Shown here piece by piece: positions 1 to 9,225 of a stretch of 34,772 bases of DNA. Position 1 is the stretch's first letter, and every line of letters begins with the position of its first letter. The stretch spans positions 1-34,772 of the forward strand of contig JAFRDB010000013.1 in the NCBI GenBank assembly GCA_017404065.1. Direction: 5' to 3'. The notes under the pieces were generated by a model. That model saw nothing but the letters and a program-made list of their open reading frames with translations, searched no databases and was not told the DNA's origin. The position numbers and the translations under genes are program-made. Source of the stretch: Clostridia bacterium (lineage in GTDB: Bacteria > Bacillota > Clostridia > UBA1381).

Positions 1-32
1 AAATGTATTCTCTTTATCCCATACCTAAACAT
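1..32 (-). CDS. 5' end of an unidentified gene, cut by the window edge
   Basis: On the minus strand a perfect AGGAGG ribosome binding site (around 41-46) stands 8 bases before an ATG at 32. The frame stays open to the window edge and encodes MFRYGIKRIH. Only ten codons are visible, so no family can be named. The strength and spacing of the ribosome site are the whole case for a real start. The promoter is not obvious; an AT-rich hairpin at 170-202 lies upstream on the same strand. Confidence 0.45.
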   Translation of the reverse strand, partial: MFRYGIKRIH

Positions 33-169
33 TATTGACACCTCCTATGCTTATTGTATCAAATTTCGTATTACAAAAAAAGAATAGATCTGTATCATTT
101 TGATTACAAATCTTTTCTTTGGCTTAAGTTGACCGCATTGCGTGGTTGTGCGGTTTGCGTACAAAAAAA

Positions 170-202
170 GAATAACTTTTGCTTGGTATACAAAAGTTAT
201 TC
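170..202 (-). terminator. AT-rich hairpin with T-run, probable minus-strand terminator or attenuator
   Basis: A perfect 12-bp stem (GAATAACTTTTG with CAAAAGTTATTC) closes a 9-base loop. On the minus strand it is followed directly by a run of seven T. It would end leftward transcripts coming from 313-465 or the TPR gene, or act in the leader of the gene starting at 32. The stem is weak in GC, so strength is uncertain. Confidence 0.5.
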
Positions 203-312
203 CATAGGTGGTGCGGGTGGCGTTATAGGACTTTTGGGGGAACCTTGTTATAGCACCGTTTTTAAACACTTTTAATATTTTCACATCCATAATTCACGCT
301 TATGATTTTTAC

Positions 313-465
313 TTAATTAAGTTTTCTAATAAATTTTGTTCTCTTTTTTGTGTAAATTTTTATTATGCTGTTGTCCTCCTTTGGCTCTAAATTTTCAGAA
401 AACGGTATTTTCGCTGTATCAATTTTCTGTGCTTTTAGAATAACAGAACGGGGAACAAATCTCAT
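313..465 (-). CDS. possible small protein, 50 residues, unknown
   Basis: An open frame on the minus strand starts at ATG 465 (MRFVPRSVILKAQK...) and ends at TAA 313-315. Its C-terminus is strongly basic (KKRTKFIRKLN). The frame is open well upstream of the ATG, back past the hairpin at 491-536, and no good ribosome site precedes the ATG. It may therefore be the surviving tail of a longer gene or a non-coding stretch. Composition is more protein-like than its surroundings. No family recognised. Confidence 0.3.
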   Translation of the reverse strand: MRFVPRSVILKAQKIDTAKIPFSENLEPKEDNSIIKIYTKKRTKFIRKLN

Positions 466-490
466 TGAGCCTGATTTGACCGAAAATTGA

Positions 491-536
491 GCAAAAGAAA
501 AAGGACTAAGCTGTAAATTATCACAGTTTAATCCTT
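491..536 (-). terminator. intrinsic terminator after the TPR gene
   Basis: About 18 bases after the TPR stop codon the minus strand folds into an imperfect hairpin (AAGGATTAAACTGT against ACAGCTTAGTCCTT, 8-base loop). A T-rich tail (TTTTTCTTTT) follows. Position and tail fit rho-independent termination of the leftward TPR transcript. Confidence 0.6.
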
Positions 537-553
537 TATAGATATATTTAAAT

Positions 554-1978
554 TTATTGTGGATTACTATCTATTTTGTTTAATTTTTCCTGTATTCTCT
601 GCAGAGATGAAAGTGCATCAGGATTCTTTGTGGTCTCATATTGCTCTTTATAATTGTTTATTAAATCTGAATAAAGCTTTTTTGCTTCAGAAATATTGTC
701 TGAATACTCGTTAGAACTCACATTATGAGTTTTTGCCTCCTCAACACACAAGTCAGCTATTTTTTCGTCAATTTTTCTCAATAAACTATCGACATCTACA
801 GGCTGTACTATTTTTAGTTTGTTTTCAGAGGCGGAAATCTGCTCAAGAAGTCTATCGATTCGATTTGACTGTTTTCTTAATGAAGTCACATCTTTTTTTG
901 CTTCACTTAAATACTTAATGTTATTTGTTTGTGTAAATAATTTTAATCCAAGCTCAGCCCTATAAATACGTGCTTGGTCATTTTCAGGATCAATTTCGAT
1001 GCAAGATAAATAATCCTTATATGCATCTTCGTAATGTTCTTTGCCCATTTCCTCAAAACTGATGCCTCTATTCATATGTGCTGTGGCATTATTGTCATCC
1101 AATTTAAGAGCCTTGCCAAAAAGGTTGATCGCTTTATCTGAGTACTGTTGGGATTCTTTTAAATTTTCGCATTCCCCTTTATATTTAGCATAATCTTGAT
1201 ACAGGCACGCCAAATTACAGTAACAATAGCTGCTGTTTTGACCTTTTTTCTCTAAAATTTCAATAGCTCTCAAATAATATTTTTCAGCGGTTTTAAAGAG
1301 ATATATTCTTCTTTTATCTTCTTCTTTACTGTTTGAAAACATATTATTATATAAAACGCCCATGCTATTGTAGTATGTATTTTTTTCACCACCGAGTTTT
1401 AATGCCATCCTATAATCTGTTTCGGCTTTTGCATACTCCTTAATTTCATCATACAAAAATCCTCTTGAAAAATATGCTTGGCTTGAATTGTATTCATCGT
1501 TACTTATAATATTAGATAAATCTTCAATTTTCTCTCTATTAGTACTTGAACTGTTCGCTTCAACAATTTTTGCATATATTTTTGCATCCATGGCATAATT
1601 CTTTACTTCAACGAGCATTGAGTCAATTTCTTTCAATCTGACCTCGTAAGCATTTGGCATTCTCAGCGCAATTATTGTGTTGATAATTGTTGTAACACTA
1701 AATATGCAGCCTACAAAAGCAATAACGATATTAATTGCATCTGCCGATTTTTGATCAATTTCTTTTGCGTACTCTATAAATTTTTCATCTGATGTGTTGT
1801 CTGAATAAATCGTATCATTTCTTATTGAAAGATATATTTTATCGATTTCTGCTTTTTGTTCCAAAACAAACCGCCGGACATTATTAAGTTGAATTATAGA
1901 AACAATAAATACTGCAATTGCTATAAAAGAAATTAAAATTGATATAATATTAGGGACAAATTGAGTTCTCTTTTTCAT
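554..1978 (-). CDS. membrane-anchored TPR-repeat protein, function unknown
   Basis: 474 residues. Two hydrophobic segments are visible: about residues 9-29 right after a basic start, and about 82-104. The roughly 50 residues between them are charged and probably extracytoplasmic. From about residue 160 onward there are repeated TPR-like helical pairs (patterns such as AYFSRGFLYDEIKEYAKAE and ATAHMNRGISFEEMGKEHY), followed by a Lys/Glu-rich helical C-terminus. TPR arrays normally serve as protein-protein docking surfaces. The likely topology is two membrane helices with the large TPR domain in the cytoplasm. A GGAG ribosome site precedes ATG 1978. It appears to be a single-gene unit between hairpins at 491-536 and 2067-2111. 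No partner or pathway can be deduced; the neighbouring surface-protein operon is in the same direction but separated by about 160 bases. Confidence 0.75.
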   Translation of the reverse strand: MKKRTQFVPNIISILISFIAIAVFIVSIIQLNNVRRFVLEQKAEIDKIYLSIRNDTIYSDNTSDEKFIEYAKEIDQKSADAINIVIAFVGCIFSVTTIINTIIALRMPNAYEVRLKEIDSMLVEVKNYAMDAKIYAKIVEANSSSTNREKIEDLSNIISNDEYNSSQAYFSRGFLYDEIKEYAKAETDYRMALKLGGEKNTYYNSMGVLYNNMFSNSKEEDKRRIYLFKTAEKYYLRAIEILEKKGQNSSYCYCNLACLYQDYAKYKGECENLKESQQYSDKAINLFGKALKLDDNNATAHMNRGISFEEMGKEHYEDAYKDYLSCIEIDPENDQARIYRAELGLKLFTQTNNIKYLSEAKKDVTSLRKQSNRIDRLLEQISASENKLKIVQPVDVDSLLRKIDEKIADLCVEEAKTHNVSSNEYSDNISEAKKLYSDLINNYKEQYETTKNPDALSSLQRIQEKLNKIDSNPQ

Positions 1979-2066
1979 ATGTTTTAATCTCCATTTTATT
2001 TATTGTTCATTATATCGTGACAAATATGTGTTTGTCACACAAAAAACAATAAAATATGTTTTTATA

Positions 2067-2111
2067 TTGAGCGTACAATCTCATAATAATTACATAAGAT
2101 TGTACGCTCAA
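2067..2111. terminator. 15-bp perfect inverted repeat between the scaffold operon and the TPR gene
   Basis: Arms TTGAGCGTACAATCT and AGATTGTACGCTCAA flank a 15-base loop, 24 bases beyond the stop of the large surface protein. Position suggests transcription termination of the three-gene operon. There is no clean T-run on either strand, so it could instead protect the mRNA end or bind a protein. Confidence 0.5.
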
Positions 2112-2135
2112 ATTCGTTAATTAGTTTTTTACATA

Positions 2136-5100
2136 TCAATAAGTATCTTCCAATGCTATCAGGTAGGGATAACCATCATTTATACTTGGGTTTGTTGCCC
2201 ATACTGAAGTTGATAGACCACTTAAATTTGATAGATTTTTCATTTGACTTGTCGTTTTTGATGAAACATTTCTTATACTCAAATACGAATTATTGACAGT
2301 GCTGGCCAACTCATATAATTTATTACCGAGACTATAGCAATTAGTTAATTCGCATTGCCTATAAGAATCGTAAAAAGGAGCATATTCATTGTCAACTTCT
2401 GCAACAAGCTCATATTCCACAACTCCAATATTATAACAACAAGACATAGTACTCATAGAAAAATATCCCGCTATTCCGCCTGCCAAATTCTGACTACTCT
2501 CTATATGTCCCGAGTTATAACAATTGGCAATAGACGAACTCATAGCTCCAGCATAATTATTAGAACCCGCTATACCTCCTGCGTATTTTCCTGAAGATAC
2601 TCTTCCGACATTATAACAATTATCTATAATTCCATTTCCGCCTTCTCCAATTATTCCACCAGCAGCGTTTTCACCTATGACAATGCCTGCATTATAAGAG
2701 TTTTTTATTGTTGAAATAGCACCACCATTATTCACTCTTCCGCTTATAGCACCAGCATAGTATCCTATCATATACGATTGAGAAACGCCTATATTTTTTA
2801 TTACTGCACCAGGTATACTGCTAAATAAGCCAGCCGGAGTCTTGTCACTTATATTAAAGTACATACCATAAATTGCATGATTTTTCCCATCAAATTCGCC
2901 TTTAAAAGTTCGAATTGGTTTCCAAGAATTATCAGGTTCTGCATTACCCCAATTTTCCCATTCTGTTGTATCATTCAAATAAATATCATTGGACAGTTCA
3001 ATTTTATATCCGCTAAACTGAGTATCATTTGGGAAATTAATTCCACTTGTTATAACCTGATTAGATACATCGGATATCCATGCAAGTTCTTCTCCGCTTG
3101 TAATAGTATATGTTTTCGTATTAGGATCATATTTAGGTTCTTTTGATGTGCCATCCCATATGTCTATAAACTGTTTATTTTTCTGTTCTTCAAAATCTGA
3201 TACCGTATTTACATTACCATTTTCAATAGTCATAAGGCTTTGGTTTTCAATGTTACCTGTTGTGTAAACATTACCCAAAATATTAAGACGACCTGTTTCT
3301 GAAGTAGTAAGTTCTGAAAGCGTTATATTTTTACATAGCATTGCTTCTTTTTGAGCAGATGTTATCTGATTTGTACCGTTCAGCTTCAAATCAACATTTT
3401 CACCCGAAAGCACAAGCCCGTAACATGTAGAATTTATTGTCACTCTGTCAAGCGTTACATTTACAGATGAAATATCAAGCGGAAGCTCATTCGCATCGGT
3501 AATAGTGATACCGCTTATAACTGTTTCACCTGCATCAGATACAACCTTTAAAGCTTTAAATGTGTTTTCCTTGCCCTGAAGTTCAAAATATTCTGTGTCG
3601 TTTCCGACCTCAATTGTAAGGTTTTCCCTCTCATTTGATGGCAATGTAGAAATATCAAGTATTATTCTGTCTGCTCCCGATGCCGCTATGGCAGCCACCG
3701 TTTCTTTTGTTGATGCCACAGCTTTAATCTCAGGCACATTTTCAAACGCATTTTCACCTACTGCTGTTACATCATATGGAATATTGAATTTGCTCAAGGA
3801 TGTGCAATTCTTAAATGCGTTTGTACCGATTTCACTTACGGCAGGACACAATATTTCTTTAAGAGATGTGCAACCTTCAAACGCGCCTTGCGGAATTTCC
3901 TCTATATACATACCAAGGCTTACGCCGACAAGGTCTGTATTATTCTTAAAGAGCGTAGGGCTGATACCATTAACTGTAACTGACGAATATGTTCCATCGT
4001 TATTTTCTATTCTATAGAAGGACGGTATGAATACAACCGAATCTGTTCCGTTATATTCATTTATAATTCCGCTGTTGCGATCTATCTTAAGCCCATCGGA
4101 CATTACTATATGACTGTCAACATATTCCTTTACATAGAACGGAATCTCGAACGGAATTACAGTTGTTTCATAATCAGTAAATGTTCCGTCACGGGAGTAA
4201 TCCATATAGTCGTATGTATCATCGTCCATTACATTATATGTGTATTGGAAATACGAAGCCGATGCAACATCGTAACCCACCACACCGAAAACATGTATCG
4301 TTCCTGCACAGACTATGCGGTAAGAGCCTATCGTATCGCCCGTTGTCTGATAAGAAACTGTTGTTGATGTGATATCCGAGGTTGAATATGTCACACTTGA
4401 ACTGTATTCATCGCTCTTTTGGTCAGTCGATGAGAGCGATTGCGACTGACTGTTGCTGCCGCCCTCTGAATAGCTCTGTCCATATCCGTACTGACTGCTT
4501 ATTTTCGACGAAACAACATTTGATACAGATGTATCACGGCTTACGGAATTACTTGTGGTAAAACTTGACGAACTGCTCCAATTGGATTCTTTATTAGATG
4601 TTTTTGATTTGGAATTACTTATTTCAGGCGAGATCGACCAGCCATCGGTTGATGTATCGGTGGTTTTGCGGTAATTTCCATACTCTGCGCCTGCACCTAA
4701 TTCAAATCCCGTTTTTCCGCCTATCGTGGCACCGGGAACAGGAACATTTGCGGACACTTCTCCATAGTATTTTCCGTTAACGGAAAGTTCTGCATTTTGC
4801 CCTGTTTCCGTTGTGTTTGTATCCGAATGTGAAACATTTCCCGAAATCTTAAACGAACCGTTTGATGTTTTTGTAGTGCTTTTGGAGCCGCCTTTGCTCT
4901 TTGTAGTGTTATATGTGCCCGAAGAACTTACAGCGTATCTTTCCGCTTCTTCACGTGTCTGCGAAGTTTCGTCGAGATAACTTTGGCTTATTTCGGTTGA
5001 GCTGTTCCAATCTCTTGAAAGCGTCCACGATGCAGAGTTTGTCGTTGCTTTTGAAACTGTTTGTGCTATAGTTTTTGCCTGCGAAGCTGTTACATTGCTC

Positions 5101-6707
5101 GTTACAGTCTGCGATTTCGTTGTAATTATGCCATTTGCACTAAGAAGCGTTTGGTTTACAAAAAGCGGTACATTTTTGATTTCCCCGATTTCATATGCAA
5201 ACAGCATAACACCTTTATTTGAATCGACAAATATCAGGGGATCGTCAAGTGCAGTTTTTGCTTCTGCCTTATTTCTGTCACTTGCCCAGTTTGCATAAAG
5301 TGTAAAATCACCTGTTGTTCCTTTAGGAATGTTGTCCCACATATTTCCGTCTTCATCAGACCAGCCGACAAAGGTGTATTTATCAACCGTAGGCTTTGGC
5401 AATACTTTACCTTGATTTGTTGTGTAATATAAGTCTGATTGCGGCAGCATATCACACGCAAGCTGAACTGTAAACGACACTTTTTCCCAATGTGCATAAA
5501 GTGTTTTCTTGCCCGTTGTACCGGGAGCTATTTGTGTTACTTGTGTACCGCCAGTTTGTGCGGTAAACCAACCTATAAAATTATATCCGTCAACATAAAG
5601 ATCTTGAAGTTCTAAGCCGTCCTCTTTTGCATAAACAGACGGATTTGGGTTTTCAATATCTAATGTTTTCAAATAATTATCGTTATTATCTATATAGTAG
5701 GTAATTGCATATTCATCTCTTTGAAGCTTTGGGATTACTGTCTGTTCCTGTATAACGGTATGACAAACAGAGCAATGCTTACCTTCGGTGAGACCTGTGC
5801 TTTCGTATGTCGGCTCTACTGCTTCATCTATAACTACCGTATGCCCTGTTGCAGGTATAACAACATCATTTACCTGCGAGGTTCCGTTTGCATCACTGAA
5901 ATCCTTGTCGCAAACAGAGCAATGCCAATACGCGATATTTCCGTCCTCCGTACAGGTCGGCGCTTTATATTCGGTTGCCGTGAGAATGTGGGCACACTGC
6001 GGCTTTGACGGTTTTAATTCAACTCCGTAACCGCCTGCTATGAAGCGGCGAATTAAGATTACATCTGTTGTATTTCTTTTCCCGTCGCTGTTTACATCTG
6101 CCGCTGATTCGTTTATTGTTTGGTTATATCCGCCTGCGATATGTCTTCTTAACAAAATAACATCGGTAGTGTTGATTTTGTTATTGCCGTCTAAATCGCC
6201 AGGCATATAATCGACTACCGTTACAGTACCATTTGTAATTGCAACATCAATCGGATTTAAGTCGGAATCGACAAAATCGCCGTTTGTATAAGATGCGTTT
6301 ATATGATATACGGTGTCAGCTTCGGCATTATCGTCTATCTTGAAATGTAGCGTCAGAATAACGCCGTCTTTAATATCGTTTTCCCCTATGTCCTGTCCGT
6401 CCCATGTAAAATTACAGGGAGACACAAAAGTGCCTGGCTTTGTCATAGTAAGTGCCGAAAATGCCTCGCCGTTTTCTGCAGCAGACAGAGTAAGACCGCT
6501 ATCGTATGTAAACGTGAGCGTTGCACCAAGTATTCCGGGGTTGTTTTCGAGCGTGACATTTACATTTACGGTAGAACCTGCCGTGTCTGTCACAGACTGA
6601 ACAGTAACAGTCGGCGTTGTATTCTGTGCAAATGATACATTTGCAAACAAAGTTGTCAAAAATATCATTACCGATAAAATTGAAGCCGTAATTTTTCTTT
6701 TTTTCAT
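2136..6707 (-). CDS. giant secreted cohesin-dockerin adhesin with InlB, LRR and GLUG repeats
   Basis: 1523 residues, exported. Order of parts: signal peptide 1-28; cohesin module about 33-165 (NNPGILGATLTFTYD core, close to those in the two upstream genes); dockerin 168-227 with two calcium-loop repeats (DLDGNNKINTTD at 171-182, DVNSDGKRNTTD at 204-215); two Cys-pair segments 238-330 (HCSVCDKDF, HCSVCHTV); two InlB/Listeria-Bacteroides repeats about 333-475 (GYNFIGWFTAQTGGT, TLYAHW); a Ser/Thr-rich region about 480-880; BspA-type leucine-rich repeats about 890-995; a beta-helix-like stretch about 1010-1170; GLUG-type repeats about 1200-1465; and a NDGYPYL ending. Cohesin and dockerin are the pair that builds cellulosome-type complexes; here both are in one polypeptide, so it can dock onto a scaffold and receive another protein. 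No glycosidase or protease motif seen. It follows the two-cohesin gene by 18 bases and is last in the operon. Confidence 0.85.
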   Translation of the reverse strand: MKKRKITASILSVMIFLTTLFANVSFAQNTTPTVTVQSVTDTAGSTVNVNVTLENNPGILGATLTFTYDSGLTLSAAENGEAFSALTMTKPGTFVSPCNFTWDGQDIGENDIKDGVILTLHFKIDDNAEADTVYHINASYTNGDFVDSDLNPIDVAITNGTVTVVDYMPGDLDGNNKINTTDVILLRRHIAGGYNQTINESAADVNSDGKRNTTDVILIRRFIAGGYGVELKPSKPQCAHILTATEYKAPTCTEDGNIAYWHCSVCDKDFSDANGTSQVNDVVIPATGHTVVIDEAVEPTYESTGLTEGKHCSVCHTVIQEQTVIPKLQRDEYAITYYIDNNDNYLKTLDIENPNPSVYAKEDGLELQDLYVDGYNFIGWFTAQTGGTQVTQIAPGTTGKKTLYAHWEKVSFTVQLACDMLPQSDLYYTTNQGKVLPKPTVDKYTFVGWSDEDGNMWDNIPKGTTGDFTLYANWASDRNKAEAKTALDDPLIFVDSNKGVMLFAYEIGEIKNVPLFVNQTLLSANGIITTKSQTVTSNVTASQAKTIAQTVSKATTNSASWTLSRDWNSSTEISQSYLDETSQTREEAERYAVSSSGTYNTTKSKGGSKSTTKTSNGSFKISGNVSHSDTNTTETGQNAELSVNGKYYGEVSANVPVPGATIGGKTGFELGAGAEYGNYRKTTDTSTDGWSISPEISNSKSKTSNKESNWSSSSSFTTSNSVSRDTSVSNVVSSKISSQYGYGQSYSEGGSNSQSQSLSSTDQKSDEYSSSVTYSTSDITSTTVSYQTTGDTIGSYRIVCAGTIHVFGVVGYDVASASYFQYTYNVMDDDTYDYMDYSRDGTFTDYETTVIPFEIPFYVKEYVDSHIVMSDGLKIDRNSGIINEYNGTDSVVFIPSFYRIENNDGTYSSVTVNGISPTLFKNNTDLVGVSLGMYIEEIPQGAFEGCTSLKEILCPAVSEIGTNAFKNCTSLSKFNIPYDVTAVGENAFENVPEIKAVASTKETVAAIAASGADRIILDISTLPSNERENLTIEVGNDTEYFELQGKENTFKALKVVSDAGETVISGITITDANELPLDISSVNVTLDRVTINSTCYGLVLSGENVDLKLNGTNQITSAQKEAMLCKNITLSELTTSETGRLNILGNVYTTGNIENQSLMTIENGNVNTVSDFEEQKNKQFIDIWDGTSKEPKYDPNTKTYTITSGEELAWISDVSNQVITSGINFPNDTQFSGYKIELSNDIYLNDTTEWENWGNAEPDNSWKPIRTFKGEFDGKNHAIYGMYFNISDKTPAGLFSSIPGAVIKNIGVSQSYMIGYYAGAISGRVNNGGAISTIKNSYNAGIVIGENAAGGIIGEGGNGIIDNCYNVGRVSSGKYAGGIAGSNNYAGAMSSSIANCYNSGHIESSQNLAGGIAGYFSMSTMSCCYNIGVVEYELVAEVDNEYAPFYDSYRQCELTNCYSLGNKLYELASTVNNSYLSIRNVSSKTTSQMKNLSNLSGLSTSVWATNPSINDGYPYLIALEDTY

Positions 6708-6725
6708 CTTTTTATCATCCCTTCT

Positions 6726-7850
6726 CTATCTGAAATTGATCGTTTGTGCATCACACATAGGTTTCATTGATGAGCTGCTGTTCCACCACATAACTTTTGC
6801 ATAAGAGGTCGATTCTGAACAGGTGGTTTGTATATTATCAACATCATAAAGATTTACAGAAATCAAATTCCTGTTATCGTCATAAAATGCAACAATTATT
6901 TTTCCTTCGCTCTCCGAACCTGATAATAAAACGCTTTTATCATTAACTTTCACTGTAATTTGGTTTGAAGAAACAACCTTTATAAAGCCATTTGAAATAT
7001 CTAAATCCACAGGTGATAAATTACCGTCCACAATATCGCCGTCATCGTAAGATATATTTACATCGTACTTTCCCGCATTGTCCGGTACGGTAAATGTAAG
7101 TGTTGCTATTATGCCGTTTGATTCGTCCTGCTCCATACCGTCCCAAACAATTCTTGCAGGATTTGCGGATAAATTGCCGGGATTTGTCATCGCAAGAGAG
7201 GATAGTGCCGTACCTTTTGTTATTTTCGTTAAAGTTAGTCTTTCGTCATAACTCACGGAAAATGTTGCACCGCATATTCCTGTATTCCCCGATATGCGTA
7301 TTGGTACATCAACACTTCCTCCGTTATTTACATTAACTTCATCAGTGGACACAATAGGGTTATTTACTGTCTGCTCTCCTGAAACCTTAACAGAGCCATT
7401 TCTTAAAGAAACGCTAACAGGGTTTAAATTACCGTCAACTATATCTCCGTTTTCATAGGAAATACTTATATTATATGTACCTGCTTCTGACGGTGCTGTA
7501 AATTTAAGAGTTGCGATTACTCCGTTGGAATTATCTGCGTCCATTCCGTCCCATACTATTTTTACTGGGTTTGCATAAAAATCTCCCGGTTTAGTCATTG
7601 ACAAGGTTGAAAGAGCATCTCCTTTGTCAACACCTGTAAGTAATAAATTTGCATTATACGCTACTGAAATTGTTGCGCCACATATTCCTGTATTGTTCGT
7701 AAGGTGAATCGGTACAGAAACATTTTCGCCGGCTTCAGCGGTTATACTGTCAACAGTAACCAATACTTGTGCAGCACTTGCAGGCACAACCAAGAACATT
7801 AGCATTAGACAGCAAACCGTAATTGATACTATTTTTTTCAATTTAACCAT
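6726..7850 (-). CDS. secreted two-cohesin scaffold protein
   Basis: 374 residues from ATG 7850. This start was chosen because GAGGTG lies about 9 bases upstream and a clean signal peptide follows (residues 1-27, ending VVPASAAQ); the longer frame upstream overlaps the preceding gene. Cohesin 1 spans about 29-156 and cohesin 2 about 164-293. They are close copies (both NTGICGATxSV, a VWDGM motif and GDIVDGNL). The C-terminal domain 297-374 contains AKVMWWNSSSSMKPMC, resembling a small beta domain I know from surface proteins of gut Clostridia. Cohesins bind dockerins, so this protein can hold two dockerin-bearing partners outside the cell. It has no obvious wall anchor, so it presumably attaches through partners. 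It starts 10 bases after the SLH gene's stop, and the ribosome site overlaps that stop, suggesting translational coupling. Confidence 0.85.
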   Translation of the reverse strand: MVKLKKIVSITVCCLMLMFLVVPASAAQVLVTVDSITAEAGENVSVPIHLTNNTGICGATISVAYNANLLLTGVDKGDALSTLSMTKPGDFYANPVKIVWDGMDADNSNGVIATLKFTAPSEAGTYNISISYENGDIVDGNLNPVSVSLRNGSVKVSGEQTVNNPIVSTDEVNVNNGGSVDVPIRISGNTGICGATFSVSYDERLTLTKITKGTALSSLAMTNPGNLSANPARIVWDGMEQDESNGIIATLTFTVPDNAGKYDVNISYDDGDIVDGNLSPVDLDISNGFIKVVSSNQITVKVNDKSVLLSGSESEGKIIVAFYDDNRNLISVNLYDVDNIQTTCSESTSYAKVMWWNSSSSMKPMCDAQTINFR

Positions 7851-7860
7851 TGTATTCACC

Positions 7861-9087
7861 TCACTTTTCGACTGTAATATATCCTGTTTCTGTTGTAACT
7901 GAAACAGCTTGTAAATTGCTATCAACAATATCTCCGTCAGCACAGTTGAGATATATGGGATATTTCCCCGATTCTGCATTTTCTGAGATGTGGAAATCCA
8001 TTATCATAATTTCGCCGTCTTTTATCTTATCGTTTGTAATATCCACGCCGTCCCAAACAAATCTTGAACTGCTTGAAAGCGTTTTTGACGGTGTAAAGTC
8101 CAAAACATCACGGAAGGCGTTTCCGCTTTCCGCCTTTTGGAGTTTTAATGCGGTTTCATCATAATTCAGCGTCAAAGTCATTCCAAGAATACCGGGGTTG
8201 TTTTTTATTGTTGCAACTATGCGTACATCTTTGCCCGGCAATGCTGTCGCTTCTGATATTGTTATCAAAGGATTATTTGCGTTTCCTATTGTTTGACTGT
8301 CGCTATTCGAATTTGACTTGCCTCCTGTGCTTGAACTTGTACTGTTTTTTTTGCTGTTCTCCAATGTAATGTGTTCATTCTGGCTAACGCTTGCTGATTC
8401 TTTATCAATATCTGTATTGTAAGTATCACAAAATCTTTTTAATATTGCTGCCACTTGACATCTTAAAGCATTGCCTTGCGGTGATATTGTGTTTTCTGAT
8501 GTTCCTGTAATAATACCGTTTGCTACTGTCCATTCCAGAGCGTTTACGGCATAATCGCTGATTGTTTCCAAATCAGTATATTTACTTAAATCAGCTTTTT
8601 TTGAAACATCATAGCCTTTATACCCCGCAAACCTATAAAATATTGCCGCAATCTGTTCTCTTGTAACATTATCATCAGAACCGAAAGTCTTTTCATCATA
8701 ACCGCTGACTATTTTGTTTTTTGCCGCCCAAGCAACAGCATTATAGTAATATGTGTCTCTTTTGACATCATCAAATGTTATATCATTGCTTTTGGGCTGA
8801 CCTTCAAGCCTCCATAGTACGGCTACAACCATTGCCCGTGTCATAGTTTCACTCGGCGAAAAAACAATTTCACCTGTCCCACTCATAAGTCCTTTTTCTT
8901 TGACATATTGAACATCATCATAAAACCAATCACTTTGTTCAACATCGTTAAAAACAATTTTTTTCGTGCTTTCCGATTCATTTGCATCAGCTCCGCCCGA
9001 AGTGGTCATTGATGCATAAACCACAATTAGTGAAGTTAATACTAACAGGGTAGAGCAACCAATGATCCACTTTTTCTTACTGCCCAT
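7861..9087 (-). CDS. cell-surface anchoring scaffoldin: three SLH domains plus one cohesin
   Basis: 408 residues, ATG 9087 with AGGAGG (9095-9100) 7 bases upstream. Parts: N-terminal hydrophobic signal or anchor 5-27; SLH domain 1 about 45-90 (FNDVEQSDWFYDDV), SLH 2 about 103-150 (FDDVKRDTYYYNAVAWAA), SLH 3 about 167-215 (YTDLETISDYAVNALEW); a Ser/Asn-rich linker 216-270; a cohesin module 272-408 (NNPGILGMTLTLNYD, VWDGVDI). SLH triplets bind secondary cell-wall polymers, so this protein should fix the assembly to the cell surface and present a cohesin for a dockerin, possibly that of the 1523-residue protein two genes downstream. First gene of the operon. No convincing promoter lies in the 138 bases between the start and the recombination site at 9226; a -10-like TATACT without a matching -35 is the best seen. 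This supports control by the invertible segment upstream. Confidence 0.88.
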   Translation of the reverse strand: MGSKKKWIIGCSTLLVLTSLIVVYASMTTSGGADANESESTKKIVFNDVEQSDWFYDDVQYVKEKGLMSGTGEIVFSPSETMTRAMVVAVLWRLEGQPKSNDITFDDVKRDTYYYNAVAWAAKNKIVSGYDEKTFGSDDNVTREQIAAIFYRFAGYKGYDVSKKADLSKYTDLETISDYAVNALEWTVANGIITGTSENTISPQGNALRCQVAAILKRFCDTYNTDIDKESASVSQNEHITLENSKKNSTSSSTGGKSNSNSDSQTIGNANNPLITISEATALPGKDVRIVATIKNNPGILGMTLTLNYDETALKLQKAESGNAFRDVLDFTPSKTLSSSSRFVWDGVDITNDKIKDGEIMIMDFHISENAESGKYPIYLNCADGDIVDSNLQAVSVTTETGYITVEK

Positions 9088-9225
9088 AACCTCGCCTCCT
9101 GTAATACTTTGTTTATTTTTATCTGTCTAATACTGTTTTTACCTTGCTTTTGAATGAATTTACAGTCAAAAAAGCATAATAGAAGTATATAAACTGCAAT
9201 AATAATTGGATTTTTTTCGGCATTT

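Noticed and set aside
3595..4017. 140-codon plus-strand open frame inside the giant surface protein gene
   Set aside because: It is the complement of a repeat-rich coding region with clear minus-strand domains. It has no ribosome site and no recognisable protein features.
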